DNA of 64,000 nt from Streptomyces sp. WMMC500 (GTDB lineage Bacteria; Actinomycetota; Actinomycetes; Streptomycetales; Streptomycetaceae): NCBI RefSeq assembly GCF_027497195.1, contig NZ_CP114905.1, positions 1,426,001-1,490,000 of the forward strand, given 5' to 3'. A program made the position numbers and the translations under genes. A model generated the notes under the pieces. The model saw only the letters and a program-made list of their open reading frames with translations. It did no database searches and was not told the origin of the DNA. Below, in pieces: positions 9,402-19,293 of the stretch; position 1 is the stretch's first letter; each line of letters opens with the position of its first letter.

Positions 9402-9977
9402 ATGCCTCCGCCTCCACCGCTGAGCGTCGTCGAGTGGCGAGATTTCCTTCGCAGTTACAGCTCCGAGTTCCTGAACTCGGAGTACCTGCGCCAAGCCGAT
9501 GAGGACGGGTTCAGGGAACGGCCGCTGGTGACTGAGAGTCAACGTCGGGCCAGGTGGCTGGGCTCTGAGCCGACGAGCGAAGAAGCGATCACTGCTGCTG
9601 AGCTGCGGCTCGGGGTGCGACTGCCGCCGACTTACCGGAACTTCCTGCTGGCCAGCAATGGCTTCAGCAGGATGTCCTATTCCCTCGATCTGCTCAAGGC
9701 TGAGCAGATCGAGTGGTTCTCCACAGCCGAACCCGACCTTCTCGATGCGTGGTCCGCACCGGACTTCGCGGCTTGGATCACCACGCTTGAGCGCTGTCTG
9801 CTGGTCTCCGATGACAACGGTGGGGCCGGCGGCCGCTGGTTGCTTCACACCGGCAACGCGGAGAACCGCGAGTGGACGGCGTACGAGTGGTGGCCCGGCT
9901 ACGGAGTCGATCCAGAACCTTACGACAATTTCGCTGTACTCGTAACCAGCCTCTGGAGGAAGTCCACCAAACTGTGA
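9402..9977 (+). CDS. SMI1/KNR4 family protein
   Basis: This 191-residue protein has the SMI1/KNR4 (SUKH) core: EEAITAAELRLGVRLPPTYRNFLLASNG at about residues 66-93 and a later acidic region (VSDDNGGAGGRWLLH). The Met at 9402 follows AAGGAG. An upstream start at 9255 is possible, but the extra 49 residues look non-coding. SUKH proteins often act as immunity proteins for polymorphic toxins, including type VII secreted ones. No toxin gene is adjacent, so immunity is only a possibility. Confidence 0.82.
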   Translation: MPPPPPLSVVEWRDFLRSYSSEFLNSEYLRQADEDGFRERPLVTESQRRARWLGSEPTSEEAITAAELRLGVRLPPTYRNFLLASNGFSRMSYSLDLLKAEQIEWFSTAEPDLLDAWSAPDFAAWITTLERCLLVSDDNGGAGGRWLLHTGNAENREWTAYEWWPGYGVDPEPYDNFAVLVTSLWRKSTKL

Positions 9978-10156
9978 AGCGAGAATGCCGGTTTGGTCGC
10001 CGCGCGGGTTCTCGTGCGAGGTCCCGGACTCCTGGTACTCCATCGCGCACTGCCTCGGTTTGATGACGGGGGCATCACCGTGGGGCGGCACCCGGTCCCC
10101 ACGCGGATACACCTGCCACATCTCGCTCGTCCTCAAAGACCGAGCGAACCCCTTAC

Positions 10157-11917
10157 TCATCGGTCAGGAAGCGCCGTGACCGCGTCTCCCAGCAGCGTCT
10201 CGTAGCCACGCCCGTCAAGCCATCGTGCGGTGACGTCGGCGTGGTCCTGACCGCCGGCGTCGAGCTGCGCCCACAGTTCCACGAGACGTGGCCGCGCATC
10301 GGCGCAGTAGACGCTCGCGAGCGCGGGCTCGTCGTCGCCAGCCGCCGAACGGGCCAGCACGGACGCCATGGTGAGCAGTTCGTTGGCGATCCTGTTGAGT
10401 GTGATCACCGCGTGCTGACGCGCGAAGAGGTCCTCGCGGTCCAGGTGGCGCTGGGTCAGTTTGCGGCACTCCCTGCCCAGCCGAGCCGCCTGCTCGGTCA
10501 CGAACTCCACGTGTTCGGCGTCGTACTCGGCGACGGCCCGCCGGGCCGCCACCAACGCGTCGCCCGGGACGGGGGTGTAGGTCCGGTCGTAGTAGCAGTC
10601 GGTCAGCCGGATGCGCCCGGCCAGGTAGTCCACCAGGAAGTCGACCCCGCCGAGCACGCGCAGTCCTCGGGCGTCGCGATAGAAGCGTTCGACCGGCAGG
10701 GGTGTCGTCCCGCGGCGGGCCTTGCTCGCCGCGGTCTCGAGCCCCTCACCGCCGAGCAGCCCCACCGTCCGGTCCAGGACACGCCAGCACGTCAGCGAAG
10801 CGATGTTCTTGAGTGCCGCGTGTTCGTGCAGGAGGTCCGCGCCCCGGCCCAGCATCGTCCAGCGGGTGAACGACTCGATGGCGAACGTGTCGGCCACGGA
10901 CAGCGCGACGGCGCGTTCGATCGCCTCGTATGCGGCGAGTGGCCGGTCATCGACACGTCTGCGGTTGACGAACTCGCGCTGCCACGCGAGGCACAGCTTC
11001 GCGATAGCGAGTGACGGCGGGACCACGCCCAACGTCCTGGCGAGGTAAATGAACTCCTTGACCCCGCGCCCGAACCCGTCCAGTTCCGCGCCGCTGAGCA
11101 TGAGCGAGCGCGGTACGCGGACGTCGGTGAGCATCAGGTTCGCGATGGGGGCGCCGCCCAACCCCATGAAGTCCTGGCGGGTCACGACCTCCAGCCCGGG
11201 TGTCGTGGTGTCGACGAAGAACGAAGCACTCGACGGCACACCGTCGTCGACGACGGTAGCGGTGACGTCGAGGAGGTCGGCGACCGTGCCGTTGCCGATG
11301 AACACCTTCTCGCCGTTGAGCAGGTAGGCGTCGCCGCCCTCGGCCGGTGTCGCCGTGGTGTTCTGGCGGCTGTTGCCCGCGCCCGCCGGCTCCGTGTCGG
11401 CACGCCCGGAGAAGTTTCCCTCTACCACGTGTTCGCGGATCACCTCCCGCAGCGGGCCCTCTGGCAGCATCCGCAGGTACGCCCCCGCGCCCCACCCGTT
11501 GCCGGTGCTCATCACGTTCGCGACGGGTATCGACCAGCTCGCGGCCGTCTCGATGAGCCGGAATGCGTTGTAAGGGGACAGGCCGAGACCGCCGTCCTTC
11601 CGGTCCACCAGCAACCGGAGGTACCCCTTGGCGCGCAGCACCTCGACCAACTCGGCGGGCAGCTCGCGGGAAGTGTCCACCTGGGTCGGATCCACGTTCG
11701 CGCGCAGATGCTCGGTGAGCTCAATGACATGCTCGTCGCCGACCCGCCGGTCGGCGTCATCCTGCGTGGGGAACGGGTGGAGCAGGTCCCAGCGCAGGGT
11801 GCCGAGGAAGAGCTCGTTGGACAGGCTGACGCCGGGGTTCCGCTCACCGGGCGGATCCGTCGGCCGTGGACTGTACATCGCGGATCGAGTCGCGGATGAT
11901 CCGAAGGACGCCGTCAT
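10157..11917 (-). CDS. Acyl-CoA dehydrogenase-like flavoprotein (large, atypical)
   Basis: This 586-residue protein is much longer than ordinary acyl-CoA dehydrogenases (about 380-400). It keeps the flavin-binding centre (GNGWGAGAYL, then SGRADTEPAG and LNGEKVFIGNGT) and the helical C-terminal half, with about 150 extra residues at the end. At the place where the family normally has the EGTxE catalytic glutamate it reads GLRVLGGVDFL, so the usual base is missing, although some subfamilies carry it elsewhere. It is the last gene of the leftward PKS/NRPS cluster and starts inside the thioesterase gene (74-nt overlap; a later Met at 11875 would cut this to 32 nt). It probably oxidises a carrier-bound or free intermediate. 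Confidence 0.78.
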   Translation of the reverse strand: MTASFGSSATRSAMYSPRPTDPPGERNPGVSLSNELFLGTLRWDLLHPFPTQDDADRRVGDEHVIELTEHLRANVDPTQVDTSRELPAELVEVLRAKGYLRLLVDRKDGGLGLSPYNAFRLIETAASWSIPVANVMSTGNGWGAGAYLRMLPEGPLREVIREHVVEGNFSGRADTEPAGAGNSRQNTTATPAEGGDAYLLNGEKVFIGNGTVADLLDVTATVVDDGVPSSASFFVDTTTPGLEVVTRQDFMGLGGAPIANLMLTDVRVPRSLMLSGAELDGFGRGVKEFIYLARTLGVVPPSLAIAKLCLAWQREFVNRRRVDDRPLAAYEAIERAVALSVADTFAIESFTRWTMLGRGADLLHEHAALKNIASLTCWRVLDRTVGLLGGEGLETAASKARRGTTPLPVERFYRDARGLRVLGGVDFLVDYLAGRIRLTDCYYDRTYTPVPGDALVAARRAVAEYDAEHVEFVTEQAARLGRECRKLTQRHLDREDLFARQHAVITLNRIANELLTMASVLARSAAGDDEPALASVYCADARPRLVELWAQLDAGGQDHADVTARWLDGRGYETLLGDAVTALPDR

Positions 11918-12599
11918 GGTGTTCTCTCAGGTAGAAGTGACCGCCGGGCAGGATGCGCAGGTCCAGTGGGTGTGTGCTGTGGTCGGCCCACCCCGGCAAG
12001 TGGGCGGTTTCGTCGTCGTCCAGGCCACCCAGCGCGACGACCGGGACGTCCAGCCGCGCGCCGGGCGTGGGCCGGTAGGTGTCGAGGATCTCGGCGTCCG
12101 CCCGCATGCACGTCAGGACGATCCGCAGCATCTCCGGGTCGTCCTGGACGATGGCGGGCAGGTGCCCGAAGCCGGCCGCCCCGGCCGCCATCATCTGTTC
12201 GTCGGTGAGCTCGTGCGTTGGCGTCCGTAGTGGCTGCACGTGGGGTGCTCCCAGAGCGGACACGACCAGTAACACAGGAGTCGGCCGGCCGGCGTTCCGG
12301 AGTGCGCCCGCCACCTCGTAGGCGGTCAGGGCGCCGAGGCTGTGCCCGAAGAACGCGAACGGTGCCGCGAACTCCGCCTCGGCCACGACGGCCCGGACCA
12401 GCTCCGTCATCCTCGTGAACGGCGGCTCGGTGAGCCGGCCGCCCCGGCCGGGTGCCTGTACTCCGACCACCTCGACGTCGGTCAGCTCGTCGGACCAGCG
12501 CATGTACTCGCCGGGTGAGGCACCGCTGTGCGGGAAGCAGTACAGCCTCAGCCGGACGTCCGGTCGGCGCTTCCTGCACAGCAGCCAGGGCACTGCCAT
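11844..12599 (-). CDS. Type II thioesterase of the PKS/NRPS cluster
   Basis: This 251-residue alpha/beta hydrolase removes wrong acyl groups from carrier proteins. The catalytic serine lies in GHSLG (about residues 85-89), the histidine in GGHFYL near residue 222, and the aspartate presumably in the GGLDDDE loop. The N-terminal sequence RLYCFPHSGASPGEY is typical of type II thioesterases of antibiotic clusters. The ATG overlaps the TGA of the PKS gene by one base (TGATG) and follows GGGAGG. Since no type I thioesterase is present, it could also release the product, but that is inference. Confidence 0.9.
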   Translation of the reverse strand: MAVPWLLCRKRRPDVRLRLYCFPHSGASPGEYMRWSDELTDVEVVGVQAPGRGGRLTEPPFTRMTELVRAVVAEAEFAAPFAFFGHSLGALTAYEVAGALRNAGRPTPVLLVVSALGAPHVQPLRTPTHELTDEQMMAAGAAGFGHLPAIVQDDPEMLRIVLTCMRADAEILDTYRPTPGARLDVPVVALGGLDDDETAHLPGWADHSTHPLDLRILPGGHFYLREHHDGVLRIIRDSIRDVQSTADGSAR

Positions 12600-15508
12600 C
12601 AAGCCTCCCTCGTTTCCCGTTCCTTGAGCTGGGGCAGCAGCTCGGCGACGCTCGGCGAGAGGAGGATGGTGCGTACCGTGACCGCGATGCCGAAGTCGCG
12701 CTTGATCAGCCCGGCCAGCCGGGCGGCGATCAGCGAGTCACCGCCCAGCGCGAAGAAGTTGTCGTCGACCGCTACCTCGTCGAGCCCGAGCACCTCGCAG
12801 AACGCCGCCGCGAGCCGGCGTTCGTCCTCGGTGCCGGGCGGCCACGCCGTCGCGACCGGGCTCGGGTCGAGCGGTGCCGGCGCGGGCGGGGCGGAGACCG
12901 CTTCGGCGGACGGAGCGTAGTGCTCGCGCTGCCACGGGTAGGTGGGCAGCGAGACCCGGTGGGGGCGTACGTGATGCAGCCGTTCCCACTCCAGGGGCAC
13001 GCCGTGGGACCAGAGGCCGCCGGCGGCGTCGAGCACCGCGTCCCGTGCGGAGGTCTCCTCGATGGCGTGCGGCAGGCTGGCGAGCAGGCCGTGCCCGGCC
13101 GAGGTCGTCCCCTGGTGCCGGGCCAGCGTGGTGAGTGTGCGTCCTGGTCCCACCTCGAGGAGCACACCGGGCGTCCCGCTGAGCGCTGTGGACAGTGCGG
13201 CACCGAAGCGCACGGTCCGCCGGAGGTGCTCGACCCAGTACCGCGGGTCCCGTGCCTGGTCCGGGGTGACGAGCCGGCCGTGCGTGTCGGAGATCCACGG
13301 CAGCGCCGGCGCCCGCAGTTCCATGCCCCGTACGCGGTCGCCGAACTCGGTCAGCACGGAGTCGACCAGGTGGGAGTGGGCGGCGCTGAAGACCCGGAGC
13401 CTGCGGGTCTCGATCGTGCGCCCGGTCAGCTCCGCCTCGAACGCCGCTACTGCGGCCGCGGGCCCGGACACCACGCACTGCTCGGCGCCGTTGACCGCCG
13501 CGACGGACAGCTCTGCGGGCAGCACCGCCTCGATCTCGGTCTCGGACAGCGGGACCGCCAGCATCGCCCCGTCCGGGAGGCTGCCGAGTAGCCTGCCTCG
13601 GGTGACGACGAGGTCCAACGCGTCCGCCGTGGAGAGCACGCCCGCCTCGCAGGCCGCCGCGTACGCGCCGAGACTGTGTCCCAGCACGCTCGTCGGCGCC
13701 ACGCCCCAGGACCGCCAGAGGCCGGCGAGCGCGTGCTCCAGTACGAAGAGCACGGGTTGCGCTAGTTCCATGGTCTCCAGGTGTTTCCGAGTTGCCTCGA
13801 ACGCCCGTGGTTCATTCGGGTCCGCGAGCAGCGTCGTCCGTACCGCCGCGCCCAACTCCGCGTCGAGCAGGTCGACGCAGGTGTCGACTCTGTCGCTGAA
13901 CGCGGTGGACCACGCGTACAGCTCGCGCCCCATCCCCGGGTGTTGGCCACCCTGGCCGGGGAACAGGAAGGTGACCGCTGGCGGGGAGCCACCGTCTCGG
14001 GCGCGGCCCGCCGTCGCACGCAGCGACCGGGTTGCCGCACTGGGGTCGGAGGCGACGACATGGGTTCTGTGCTCGTGCTCGCGCCGGCCGGTCTGGAGTG
14101 TCCACGCGACATCCGCGAGCACGACTCCGGGGTTCGCCGCGAGGTGGTCGGCCAGTCGTGTGACCGCGTCGGCGAGGGCCTGCCGGCTCCGCGCTGACAG
14201 CGGCAGGAGCTGCGGTCCGGCGTCGGGCATCCGCCGCCGCGGCTCGGGTGCCTGTTCCAGGACGACATGAGCGTTGGTGCCTCCAATGCCCAGCGAGTTC
14301 ACCCCGGCTCTGCGCGGGGCGGCAGACTCCGGCCACGGCGTCAGCTCGCTCGCCACCACGAACGGGCTGCCGTCGATCTCCTCGTTCGGCTCCTCGACGT
14401 GCAGGCTGGCCGGGATGACGCCGTGCTCGACGGCCAATGCCGCCTTCATGAGCCCGATGACGCCGGAGGCGGTGTCGGTGTGCCCGAGGTTCGACTTGAC
14501 CGACCCGACGCGGCAGTACCCGACGCGATGGGTGCCGGCGCGGAACGCCGAGTCGAGGGCACGGATCTCGATCGGGTCTCCCATGGCGGTGCCGGTGCCG
14601 TGCGCCTCTACGTATCCGACCGTGGCGACGTCTACACCGGCGACGGCGTACGCGGTCCCGATCGCCGCGGCCTGCCCGGTCACACTCGGCGCGGTGAAAC
14701 CGACCTTGTCGAGGCCGTCGTTGCTCACGGCGGAGCCCCGGATCACCGCGTGGATGTGGTCACCGTCCTGAAGGGTGTCGGGCAGGTGCTTGAGGACGAC
14801 GACACCCGCGCCGTCCGCGCCGACCGTGCCACGCGCCCGTGCGTCGAAAGATCGGCAGTAGCCGTCCGGCGCGAAGATCCCGCCCTCCTCCGGGATCGCG
14901 ACCGGGTACGGGGCGCGGATGCTGACCCCGCCGGCCAGCGCGATGTCGCACTCGCCGGCGAGCACAGCCTGCACGGCGAGGTGGACGGCGACGAGCGAGG
15001 TGGAGCACGCCGTCTGCACCGTGACAGCCGGACCGCGCAGGCCCAGCTTGTAGGCCGCCCGTGTGGTCAGGAAGTCGGCTCCGGTCGCGAGCTGCACGTG
15101 CCACTCCGGCACCGTCCCGCCCACGGCGTGGTCCCTCCTCACCCGGTCCGCGTGGGAGCTTGCGCCACTCCCCCCGTACACACCGATCAGGCCGGTGTAC
15201 CGCACCGGGTCACAGCCTGCGCACTCCAGTGCCTCCACGCAGCACTCGAGGAACACCCGCTGCTGAGGGTCGAGCAGCAGCGCCTCCGCCGGGGAGTAGC
15301 CGAAGAAGCCGGCGTCGAACCACTCCGCCTCCGGGGTGACGCCGTAGGCGGGCACCGCGTGCCCGTCACCCGCCTCGGGGAATCTGGTGATCAGGTCGTC
15401 CCCGGCGAGGAGGTGTCGCCAGAGATCGTCGACGTCCCTTGTCATGGGGAAGCGCCCCGCCATCGCGATGATCGCGACCGACGTGCTTTCAAACTCCGGG
15501 TCGCTCAC
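12599..15508 (-). CDS. Type I polyketide synthase module, KS-AT-ACP
   Basis: This 969-residue single module extends a chain by one unit without reductive domains. The ketosynthase (about residues 8-430) has the active cysteine in TACSTS (about 166) and histidines in EAHGTGT and KSNLGHT. The acyltransferase (about 515-810) has the serine in GHSLG (about 609). Its specificity loop reads SAAHS where HAFH (malonyl) or YASH (methylmalonyl) is usual, so the extender unit cannot be called. The ACP serine is in LGGDSLI (about 921). There is no loading domain, ketoreductase or methyltransferase. The GTG start overlaps the stop of the MbtH-like gene (GTGA). The gene fits between NRPS parts and would add two carbons to an aminoacyl chain. 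Confidence 0.93.
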   Translation of the reverse strand: MSDPEFESTSVAIIAMAGRFPMTRDVDDLWRHLLAGDDLITRFPEAGDGHAVPAYGVTPEAEWFDAGFFGYSPAEALLLDPQQRVFLECCVEALECAGCDPVRYTGLIGVYGGSGASSHADRVRRDHAVGGTVPEWHVQLATGADFLTTRAAYKLGLRGPAVTVQTACSTSLVAVHLAVQAVLAGECDIALAGGVSIRAPYPVAIPEEGGIFAPDGYCRSFDARARGTVGADGAGVVVLKHLPDTLQDGDHIHAVIRGSAVSNDGLDKVGFTAPSVTGQAAAIGTAYAVAGVDVATVGYVEAHGTGTAMGDPIEIRALDSAFRAGTHRVGYCRVGSVKSNLGHTDTASGVIGLMKAALAVEHGVIPASLHVEEPNEEIDGSPFVVASELTPWPESAAPRRAGVNSLGIGGTNAHVVLEQAPEPRRRMPDAGPQLLPLSARSRQALADAVTRLADHLAANPGVVLADVAWTLQTGRREHEHRTHVVASDPSAATRSLRATAGRARDGGSPPAVTFLFPGQGGQHPGMGRELYAWSTAFSDRVDTCVDLLDAELGAAVRTTLLADPNEPRAFEATRKHLETMELAQPVLFVLEHALAGLWRSWGVAPTSVLGHSLGAYAAACEAGVLSTADALDLVVTRGRLLGSLPDGAMLAVPLSETEIEAVLPAELSVAAVNGAEQCVVSGPAAAVAAFEAELTGRTIETRRLRVFSAAHSHLVDSVLTEFGDRVRGMELRAPALPWISDTHGRLVTPDQARDPRYWVEHLRRTVRFGAALSTALSGTPGVLLEVGPGRTLTTLARHQGTTSAGHGLLASLPHAIEETSARDAVLDAAGGLWSHGVPLEWERLHHVRPHRVSLPTYPWQREHYAPSAEAVSAPPAPAPLDPSPVATAWPPGTEDERRLAAAFCEVLGLDEVAVDDNFFALGGDSLIAARLAGLIKRDFGIAVTVRTILLSPSVAELLPQLKERETREA

Positions 15509-15708
15509 GAGTGATCGACCGCCTCACGGAGACTTCTCGGGCGCATGTCCTTCCAGACCTCGTCGATGTGCGCCAGGCAGTGAGCCCTCGACCCGCGGAC
15601 CGGCTCGTCGGTCCAACCCGGCGGCCTGGGCAGTTCGGCCGGCCAGATCGAGTACTGGTCCTCGTGGTTGCGCACCACGACGAAGTCCGTGCGCTCGTCG
15701 AAGGGCAT
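15505..15708 (-). CDS. MbtH-like protein
   Basis: MbtH-like proteins bind adenylation domains and help them fold or work. This one has 67 residues and shows the family pattern: NHEDQYSIWPAELPRPPGW followed by HIDEVWKDMRP with the conserved tryptophans. It starts at an ATG 2 nt after the stop of the C-PCP gene and its stop overlaps the PKS start, so it is made from the same mRNA. It presumably serves the adenylation domains encoded in this cluster. Confidence 0.93.
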   Translation of the reverse strand: MPFDERTDFVVVRNHEDQYSIWPAELPRPPGWTDEPVRGSRAHCLAHIDEVWKDMRPRSLREAVDHS

Positions 15709-15710
15709 GG

Positions 15711-17480
15711 TCAGTTCCCCCTCTCCCGGGCTGCCCTGCGCCGCTCGCGGGAGCGGGCCCGGCGTGTGCCGCCCCGCTGCGTCGGCCGCCGTTCGTTGCG
15801 CCGGTCGCCAAAGAGCTGGGCGGCCAGCGCCACGATGCTGGGATGCTCGTAGAACGCGACCAGCGGAAGCTCCTGTCCCAACGCTTGTTCGGCGCGGGCG
15901 TGGACGACCGCGAGTGTCAGGGACTGGCCGCCCACGTCGAAGAAGTTGTCGTGCACAGTGATCCGGTCGATCTTCAGTACCTCCCGCCAGATGTCGGCCA
16001 GCAGATCCTCCAGTGCCGCCCGCGACGGTAGGTTCGGGACCAGGGCAGGACCGCGCCTGCCCGTTACCGCCGCCCGCCGGCCGCCCGCCGGTGGCAACTG
16101 CGGGAGCAGCCGCCACATCCCGCTCTCCGGCGCGGCGAGGGCACTGGAGAGGAGCTCCCGGTAACGGCCTGCCAGCCGGCCTGCGTCCCTCTCCCCGAGC
16201 ACCCCGGTGTCGTAGGTGAGGGTGACCTCGTGTTCGTCGCTGTCCGATCGCGGCGTCACCGACATGCTCAGGTCGAACTTCGTGGTCACCGGGGCGACGG
16301 AGACGAGTTCCACCGTCAGTCCGGTCAGCTCGGGCGGCGACTGCGGCGCGGTCTGTGCGGTGAAGCCGGTCTGCACCAGAGGCATCCGACCCGCTGTCCT
16401 TTCCGGACGTACGGCCTCGACGATGCGGTCGAAGGGCACGTGATCGTGGGTCAGAGCGTCCAGCGTGGACTCTCGGACGTGTGCCACGAGCTCCCTGAAG
16501 TCCCGAGGCCGGCTGAGGTCGATCCGGATGGGGATGGTGTTGGCGAACAGGCCGACGGTGTCGTAGAGCGCAAGGCGGGGCCGTCCGGCGACCTGGGTGC
16601 CGACCAGCAGCTCCCGGCTGCCGATGTGGTGGGCAAGCAGGAGGGAGTACGCCGCGAGCTGCACGGCGAAGGTGGTCGTTGACAGCATGCGGGCCAGCGC
16701 CGCGACACCGGCGACGGTACTCGCCGGCAGGTGACACAGGACCTGGGCGCCACGCGCCGACCGATCGCCGGACATGGCGAGTGTGGTCGGCGCACCGTCG
16801 AGGTACTCGCGCCACCAGTTGAGCTGGCGCTCATCTGACGGCAGGTCGCGTTGCCTCCTGGCGTGGTCGGCGTACCGCACGGCTGGTTCCGGCAGCGGCG
16901 CGGGTTCGCCCTCAGGCGTGTAGTAGTGCGCCAGCTCCCGAAAGATCACATCGACGGACCAGCCGTCGCAGACGGCGTGGTGCAGGAACAACCCGACGAC
17001 GTGCTCCTGCTCGTCGACGTGGATGACGCGAAGGCGGACCAGCGGGCCGGCCGCCAGGTCGAACGGTTCGGCCGCCCACTCCCGCACCAGGGCGTCAGCC
17101 ACCGTCCTGCTCGCGGCCGGGGGAAGCGGGGTGAGGTGGACCGCATCAAGGGGGAGCGAGAAACCCGGGATGACACGTTGCCAGGGAATTCCGTCGGGAC
17201 CTTCGGAAAAAGTCGTGCGCAACACATCGTGCCGATCGACAACTCGTTGAAAAGCGCTGTGGAGTGCCTTTACATCGAGTTCGCCATACAGGCGCAGCAC
17301 CACGTCGAAGTTGTAGGTGGAACCGCCCGGGTCGAGGCGGTCAAGAAACCATAATTGTTGCTGCGCGCACGAAAGGGGCGCACCTCCAGTGGCTCCGGCT
17401 ATCACAGTCACAGCATGTTCAGCGGCCTGCGGGGTGTCAACGGTAATGGTCTCAACGGTTCCCAAACCTGGGCTATACAC
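15711..17480 (-). CDS. NRPS protein with condensation and carrier domains (C-PCP)
   Basis: This 589-residue protein begins with a condensation domain whose active site reads HHAVCDG (about residues 166-172), complete with the catalytic second histidine. A carrier domain follows (FFDVGGQSL, serine at about 519). It has no adenylation domain, so its carrier must be loaded in trans, perhaps by the free adenylation protein encoded divergently next to it. The only good start candidate is a GTG at 17478-17480, without a clear ribosome binding site. That leaves just 31 bases to the divergent PCP gene, so the true start may be slightly different. The open frame upstream of 17480 is antisense to the adenylation gene and is not coding. 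Confidence 0.85.
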   Translation of the reverse strand: MYSPGLGTVETITVDTPQAAEHAVTVIAGATGGAPLSCAQQQLWFLDRLDPGGSTYNFDVVLRLYGELDVKALHSAFQRVVDRHDVLRTTFSEGPDGIPWQRVIPGFSLPLDAVHLTPLPPAASRTVADALVREWAAEPFDLAAGPLVRLRVIHVDEQEHVVGLFLHHAVCDGWSVDVIFRELAHYYTPEGEPAPLPEPAVRYADHARRQRDLPSDERQLNWWREYLDGAPTTLAMSGDRSARGAQVLCHLPASTVAGVAALARMLSTTTFAVQLAAYSLLLAHHIGSRELLVGTQVAGRPRLALYDTVGLFANTIPIRIDLSRPRDFRELVAHVRESTLDALTHDHVPFDRIVEAVRPERTAGRMPLVQTGFTAQTAPQSPPELTGLTVELVSVAPVTTKFDLSMSVTPRSDSDEHEVTLTYDTGVLGERDAGRLAGRYRELLSSALAAPESGMWRLLPQLPPAGGRRAAVTGRRGPALVPNLPSRAALEDLLADIWREVLKIDRITVHDNFFDVGGQSLTLAVVHARAEQALGQELPLVAFYEHPSIVALAAQLFGDRRNERRPTQRGGTRRARSRERRRAARERGN

Positions 17481-17511
17481 AAACGAGAACCGGGGCCGGC
17501 AGAATGGCGGT

Positions 17512-17772
17512 GTGACGCATACCTCGGAGAACACCGTCACCGTGGTGAAGGCGGTTTGGGCCGACGCACTGGGCATCGACCACATAGCACCCGACGACGA
17601 CTTCCTGGAACTGGGGGGGCATTCGCTGCTGGCCATGCGCATCACCGCCAGGGTGAGCGAGGAGTTCGACATCGACCTGCCCATGCCGGTCCTCCTCCGG
17701 CACCCTACGCTCAGCCGGTTCACGGCCGCGGTGGAGCGGGCGGTGCGGGAAAAGCACGGCGAGGGGACGTGA
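17512..17772 (+). CDS. Free-standing peptidyl carrier protein
   Basis: This 86-residue protein carries an amino acid on a phosphopantetheine arm. The attachment serine is in LELGGHSLLAM (about residue 42), within a normal four-helix carrier fold. The GTG at 17512 is chosen by length and homology; its ribosome binding site is weak. Its stop and the start of the adenylation gene share one base (TGATG), so the pair is translationally coupled. Together they form a separate loading station of the kind used when an amino acid is modified while bound to a carrier. Confidence 0.88.
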   Translation: MTHTSENTVTVVKAVWADALGIDHIAPDDDFLELGGHSLLAMRITARVSEEFDIDLPMPVLLRHPTLSRFTAAVERAVREKHGEGT

Positions 17773-19286
17773 TGACGGCCGACACCAACGAGTTGGTGAT
17801 ACACCGTGTCTTCGCGGAGCAGGTCGCCAGGACCCCCCATGCCCCGGCACTCGTGTGTGGTCGCACCCACCTCAGCTACGCCGAGGTCAACGGCCGGGCC
17901 AACCGGATAGCCCGGCTCCTGATCTCCCGGGGAGTCGGCGACGAGCACCGGGTGGCGCTTCTGCTCGAGCCGTCCACGGACTACGTGCTCGCGATCCTGG
18001 CCGTCCTCAAGGCGGGTGGCTGCTACGTGCCGCTGGACACGAACCACCCGCCCGCGCGGGTGGCTGCCGTCCTGGCCGACACCGAGCCCGCGGTCGTCGT
18101 CACCACCCGTGCGCTCGCGGAGCAGGCCGCCCCGTACCCGACGGTGTGCCTCGACGACCTGGCACTGCTCGCCGAGCAGGACAAGCGCGACCCCGACCCG
18201 CGTGGCGACCCCGACAGCCTCGCCTACGTGGTGCACACCTCCGGCTCGACGGGCAGGCCCAAGGGCGTGATGGTGCGCCACCGCAGCGTGGTCCGCCTCG
18301 TCCGGAACGCGACCTGGGTCCGGCTGGGCGACCGAGAGGTCATCCCGCTCCTCACCTCGATCTGCTTCGATGTCTCGATGTTCGAGATCTGGGGCGCACT
18401 GCTCAACGGCGGGCAGTTGGTCGTAGCACCCGGCGCCACCAGGTCGCTGCGTACCCTCGGAAAGGTGGTCTCCGACCACGGCGTGACCACCATGTGGCTC
18501 ACCGCGGGGCTCTTCCACGTGGTGGTCGACGAGGGCATCCAGCACCTCGCCGGGGTAAAGCAGCTCCTCGCCGGCGGGGAGGCCCCGTCGGCCAAACACG
18601 TGCGCAAGCTCCTGGACGCGTATCCAGGCATGCGGTTCGTGAACGGCTACGGGCCCACGGAGGCGGGGATTTTCGCCGCCACGCACACCGTGCTGACCGG
18701 CGCTGAGGCGGGCGAGTCGGTTCCCATCGGGAGCCCCGTGCCCGGCGCGTATCTGCGCGTCCTCGACGACATGCTCCACCCGGTGCCCGACGGGATCACC
18801 GGGGCGCTGTACATCGGGGGCACGGGCCTGGCCCGTGGCTACCTCGGACGCCCCGGACTTTCCGCGGAGCGCTTCGTACCCGACCCGTTCGCCGCCGAGC
18901 CCGGCAGCAGGCTGTACGCGACGGGCGACCTTGTCCTGCGCCGCGGGGACGGGTTGATCGAGTACCTCGACCGCATCGACCGGCAGGTCAAGATCCGCGG
19001 TTTCCGGGTCGAGCTCGGGGAGATCGAAGCCACCGTCCGCCGCCATACCACCGTGCGGGACGTGGTGGTGGCCACGCACGGCGACACGCCGGAGACCCGG
19101 ATACTCGTCGCCTACCCCGTGCTGGAGCCGGCCGGGGACGATGCACTGGCCGCGGTGCGGTCCTGGCTGCTCGACGAGCTGCCGGGCCACCTGATACCCC
19201 ACGTGTGGCGGCCGTTGTCCAGACTCCCCCTGACCGCGAACGGCAAGGTCGACCGGCGTGCGCTCCCCGCGCCCTTCCCGAGGTGA
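17772..19286 (+). CDS. Free-standing NRPS adenylation enzyme
   Basis: This 504-residue enzyme activates an amino acid as its adenylate and loads it on a carrier, most likely the 86-residue PCP just upstream. The core motifs are present: HTSGSTGRPKG (about residues 155-165), NGYGPTEAG, the YATGDL motif and the C-terminal lysine in NGKVDRRAL. By hand alignment I read the pocket residues as D-V-F-W-L-G-G-I-F-K. This is closest to codes for branched aliphatic residues such as valine and not to proline codes; the alignment is approximate. The gene converges with the SARP gene 7 bases on. Confidence 0.9.
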   Translation: MTADTNELVIHRVFAEQVARTPHAPALVCGRTHLSYAEVNGRANRIARLLISRGVGDEHRVALLLEPSTDYVLAILAVLKAGGCYVPLDTNHPPARVAAVLADTEPAVVVTTRALAEQAAPYPTVCLDDLALLAEQDKRDPDPRGDPDSLAYVVHTSGSTGRPKGVMVRHRSVVRLVRNATWVRLGDREVIPLLTSICFDVSMFEIWGALLNGGQLVVAPGATRSLRTLGKVVSDHGVTTMWLTAGLFHVVVDEGIQHLAGVKQLLAGGEAPSAKHVRKLLDAYPGMRFVNGYGPTEAGIFAATHTVLTGAEAGESVPIGSPVPGAYLRVLDDMLHPVPDGITGALYIGGTGLARGYLGRPGLSAERFVPDPFAAEPGSRLYATGDLVLRRGDGLIEYLDRIDRQVKIRGFRVELGEIEATVRRHTTVRDVVVATHGDTPETRILVAYPVLEPAGDDALAAVRSWLLDELPGHLIPHVWRPLSRLPLTANGKVDRRALPAPFPR

Positions 19287-19293
19287 CCGCTCT

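Noticed and set aside
17512..19286. Pyrrole-2-carboxylate loading set (proline-specific A plus PCP)
   Set aside because: The gene set resembles it, but the pocket residues I read are not those of known proline adenylation enzymes, so I did not name the substrate.
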